DNA of 6,114 bases, from contig JAPHTE010000393.1 of NCBI GenBank assembly GCA_026196445.1, positions 1-6,114 of the forward strand. Reading direction: 5' to 3'. Made by a program: the position numbers and the translations under genes. The notes below the pieces were generated by a model. That model did no database searches. It saw only the letters and a list, made by a program, of their open reading frames with translations, and was not told the DNA's origin. Of this stretch, positions 5,034 through 6,114 are shown piece after piece (position 1 is the first letter of the stretch; each line of letters starts with the position of its first letter). The stretch comes from Lysobacterales bacterium (GTDB lineage Bacteria; Pseudomonadota; Gammaproteobacteria; Xanthomonadales; SZUA-36).

Positions 5034-6114
5034 TCAGGTTTCGTTGGCCGCCGGGTTGTGCAATTCCTGCAGGCTGTGCACCTTGCGGTCAAATTCATGG
5101 TCAATGGCCTGTAAGGTCGCCCAGCCGCGAGCGATGGTCGTCGTATAGCTTACCTTGTATTGCAGCGCCTCGCGCCGGATCGAGAATGAATCCGCGATCG
5201 CCTGGCTGCCCTCTGTGGTATTGACGATAAACTCGATCTCGCCGTTCTTGATCGCATCCACGATATGTGGACGGCCTTCATCCACCTTGTTGATACGTTC
5301 ACAAATATAGCCCTTATCACGTAAATATTGACAGGTGCCGCCGGTCGCGATCAACGAATAACCTCTGCGCACCAGCACTTCGGCGATCGGTAACAGGGTT
5401 TCCTTGTCGGCGTCGCGTACGCTCAGAAACGCCTGGCCCGGTCTCGGGATACCGTACTTCGCCCCTTGCATGGCACGTGCGCAGGCCTCGCCGAAACTCT
5501 CGCCGACCCCCATCACCTCGCCTGTAGAGCGCATTTCCGGGCCCAGTATCGGATCGACTCCGGGGAATTTGAGGAACGGCAATATCGCTTCTTTTACAGA
5601 GTAGAATTTAGGTATGATTTCCTCTGTAATATTTTGTTCTTTAAGTGTTTTACCTGCCATACACAAGGCGGCAATCGAAGCCAGCGGACGACCGGTCGCC
5701 TTGGAAACAAAGGGTACGGTACGGGACGCACGCGGGTTGACCTCCAGGATGTAGATATCGTCACCGCGCAGGGCAAACTGGGCGTTCATCAGGCCCACGA
5801 CACCAAGTTCCAGTCCCATGCGGGTCATCTGCGAACGCAATTCGTCCAGGATCTCCGGTGACAGGCTGTGTGGCGGGATGCAACAGGCCGAGTCGCCCGA
5901 ATGCACGCCAGCCTGTTCAATGTGCTCCATGATACCGCCGATGATCACGTCAGTGCCGTCGCAGATCGCGTCGATATCCACCTCGATGGCATGGTCAAGG
6001 AAGCGGTCCAACAGTACCGGGGAGTCATTGGATACCTTGACTGCGTCACGCATATAACGGCGCAGCTCTTTTTCACCGTGCACCACGTCCATGGCGCGCC
6101 CGCCCAGCACGTAA
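5034..6114 (-). CDS. carB: Carbamoyl-phosphate synthase large subunit, C-terminal third (5' end outside the window)
   Basis: CarB makes carbamoyl phosphate from bicarbonate, ATP and ammonia supplied by the glutaminase subunit CarA, feeding pyrimidine and arginine synthesis. About 359 C-terminal residues are present (E. coli CarB has about 1073). The frame is open to the window edge and begins Y-V-L-G-G-R-A-M, inside the second ATP-grasp half, so the GTG at 6110 is an internal Val and not a start. Counting that Val as residue 1, visible motifs are MEHIEQAGVHSGDSAC (61-76), EVNPRASRTVPFVSKATG (123-140, with metal-binding Glu and Asn) and KFPGVDPILGPEMRSTGEVMGVG (181-203). The MGS-like allosteric domain follows from about 224. 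Its ATGGT (255-259), NKVDEGRPH (274-282) and NTT (297-299) match E. coli positions that bind UMP/IMP. The E. coli ornithine-site acidic residues in EHIEQAG and SGDSAC are also kept, suggesting normal allosteric control. The stop is TGA, with greA 21 bp on. Two AT-rich patches lie inside the gene. Confidence 0.97.
   Translation of the reverse strand, partial: YVLGGRAMDVVHGEKELRRYMRDAVKVSNDSPVLLDRFLDHAIEVDIDAICDGTDVIIGGIMEHIEQAGVHSGDSACCIPPHSLSPEILDELRSQMTRMGLELGVVGLMNAQFALRGDDIYILEVNPRASRTVPFVSKATGRPLASIAALCMAGKTLKEQNITEEIIPKFYSVKEAILPFLKFPGVDPILGPEMRSTGEVMGVGESFGEACARAMQGAKYGIPRPGQAFLSVRDADKETLLPIAEVLVRRGYSLIATGGTCQYLRDKGYICERINKVDEGRPHIVDAIKNGEIEFIVNTTEGSQAIADSFSIRREALQYKVSYTTTIARGWATLQAIDHEFDRKVHSLQELHNPAANET

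Noticed and set aside
5034..6110. A complete gene starting at the GTG at 6110
   Set aside because: The frame continues upstream to the window edge (Y-V-L-G-G-R-A-M), and this is the middle of the second ATP-grasp half of CarB, so the Val is internal.

Overview
The window looks like chromosomal DNA from a gammaproteobacterium with moderately high GC. The proteins align almost end to end with the Escherichia coli versions as I remember them, both in length and in motif content. All genes lie on the minus strand, so transcription runs from high to low coordinates. The order in that direction is carB (3' part only), greA, recJ, prfB, lysS, then the first codons of another gene that leaves the window at position 1. 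Spacing is tight: 21 bp, a 1-bp overlap, 60 bp, 10 bp and 29 bp. There is no gene-free stretch longer than about 60 bp. I saw no mobile element, tRNA, rRNA, CRISPR array or convincing intrinsic terminator.

Positions 5034-6114 hold the last third of carB: the end of the second ATP-grasp half and the allosteric domain of the carbamoyl-phosphate synthase large subunit. This enzyme feeds pyrimidine and arginine synthesis. Positions 4533-5012 hold greA, the transcript-cleavage factor. Positions 2803-4533 hold recJ, the single-strand 5'-3' exonuclease, whose GTG start overlaps the greA stop codon. Positions 1641-2742 hold prfB, release factor 2, split by an in-frame TGA. That TGA sits in a near-perfect copy of the classical prfB +1 programmed frameshift element. 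Positions 104-1630 hold lysS, class II lysyl-tRNA synthetase. Positions 1-74 hold the start of a further gene, tentatively an ATP-grasp protein.

The cluster joins two neighbourhoods that are separate in E. coli: carB next to greA (as I recall for Pseudomonas) and recJ-prfB-lysS (as in E. coli). Functionally it mixes nucleotide and amino-acid precursor supply, transcription fidelity, DNA repair, translation termination and tRNA charging. It is a housekeeping cluster, and I do not see a previously undescribed system. The points most worth a second look are the frameshift element and its likely effect on the tightly linked lysS, the recJ start without a Shine-Dalgarno sequence, AT-rich patches inside carB, and the unidentified gene after lysS.
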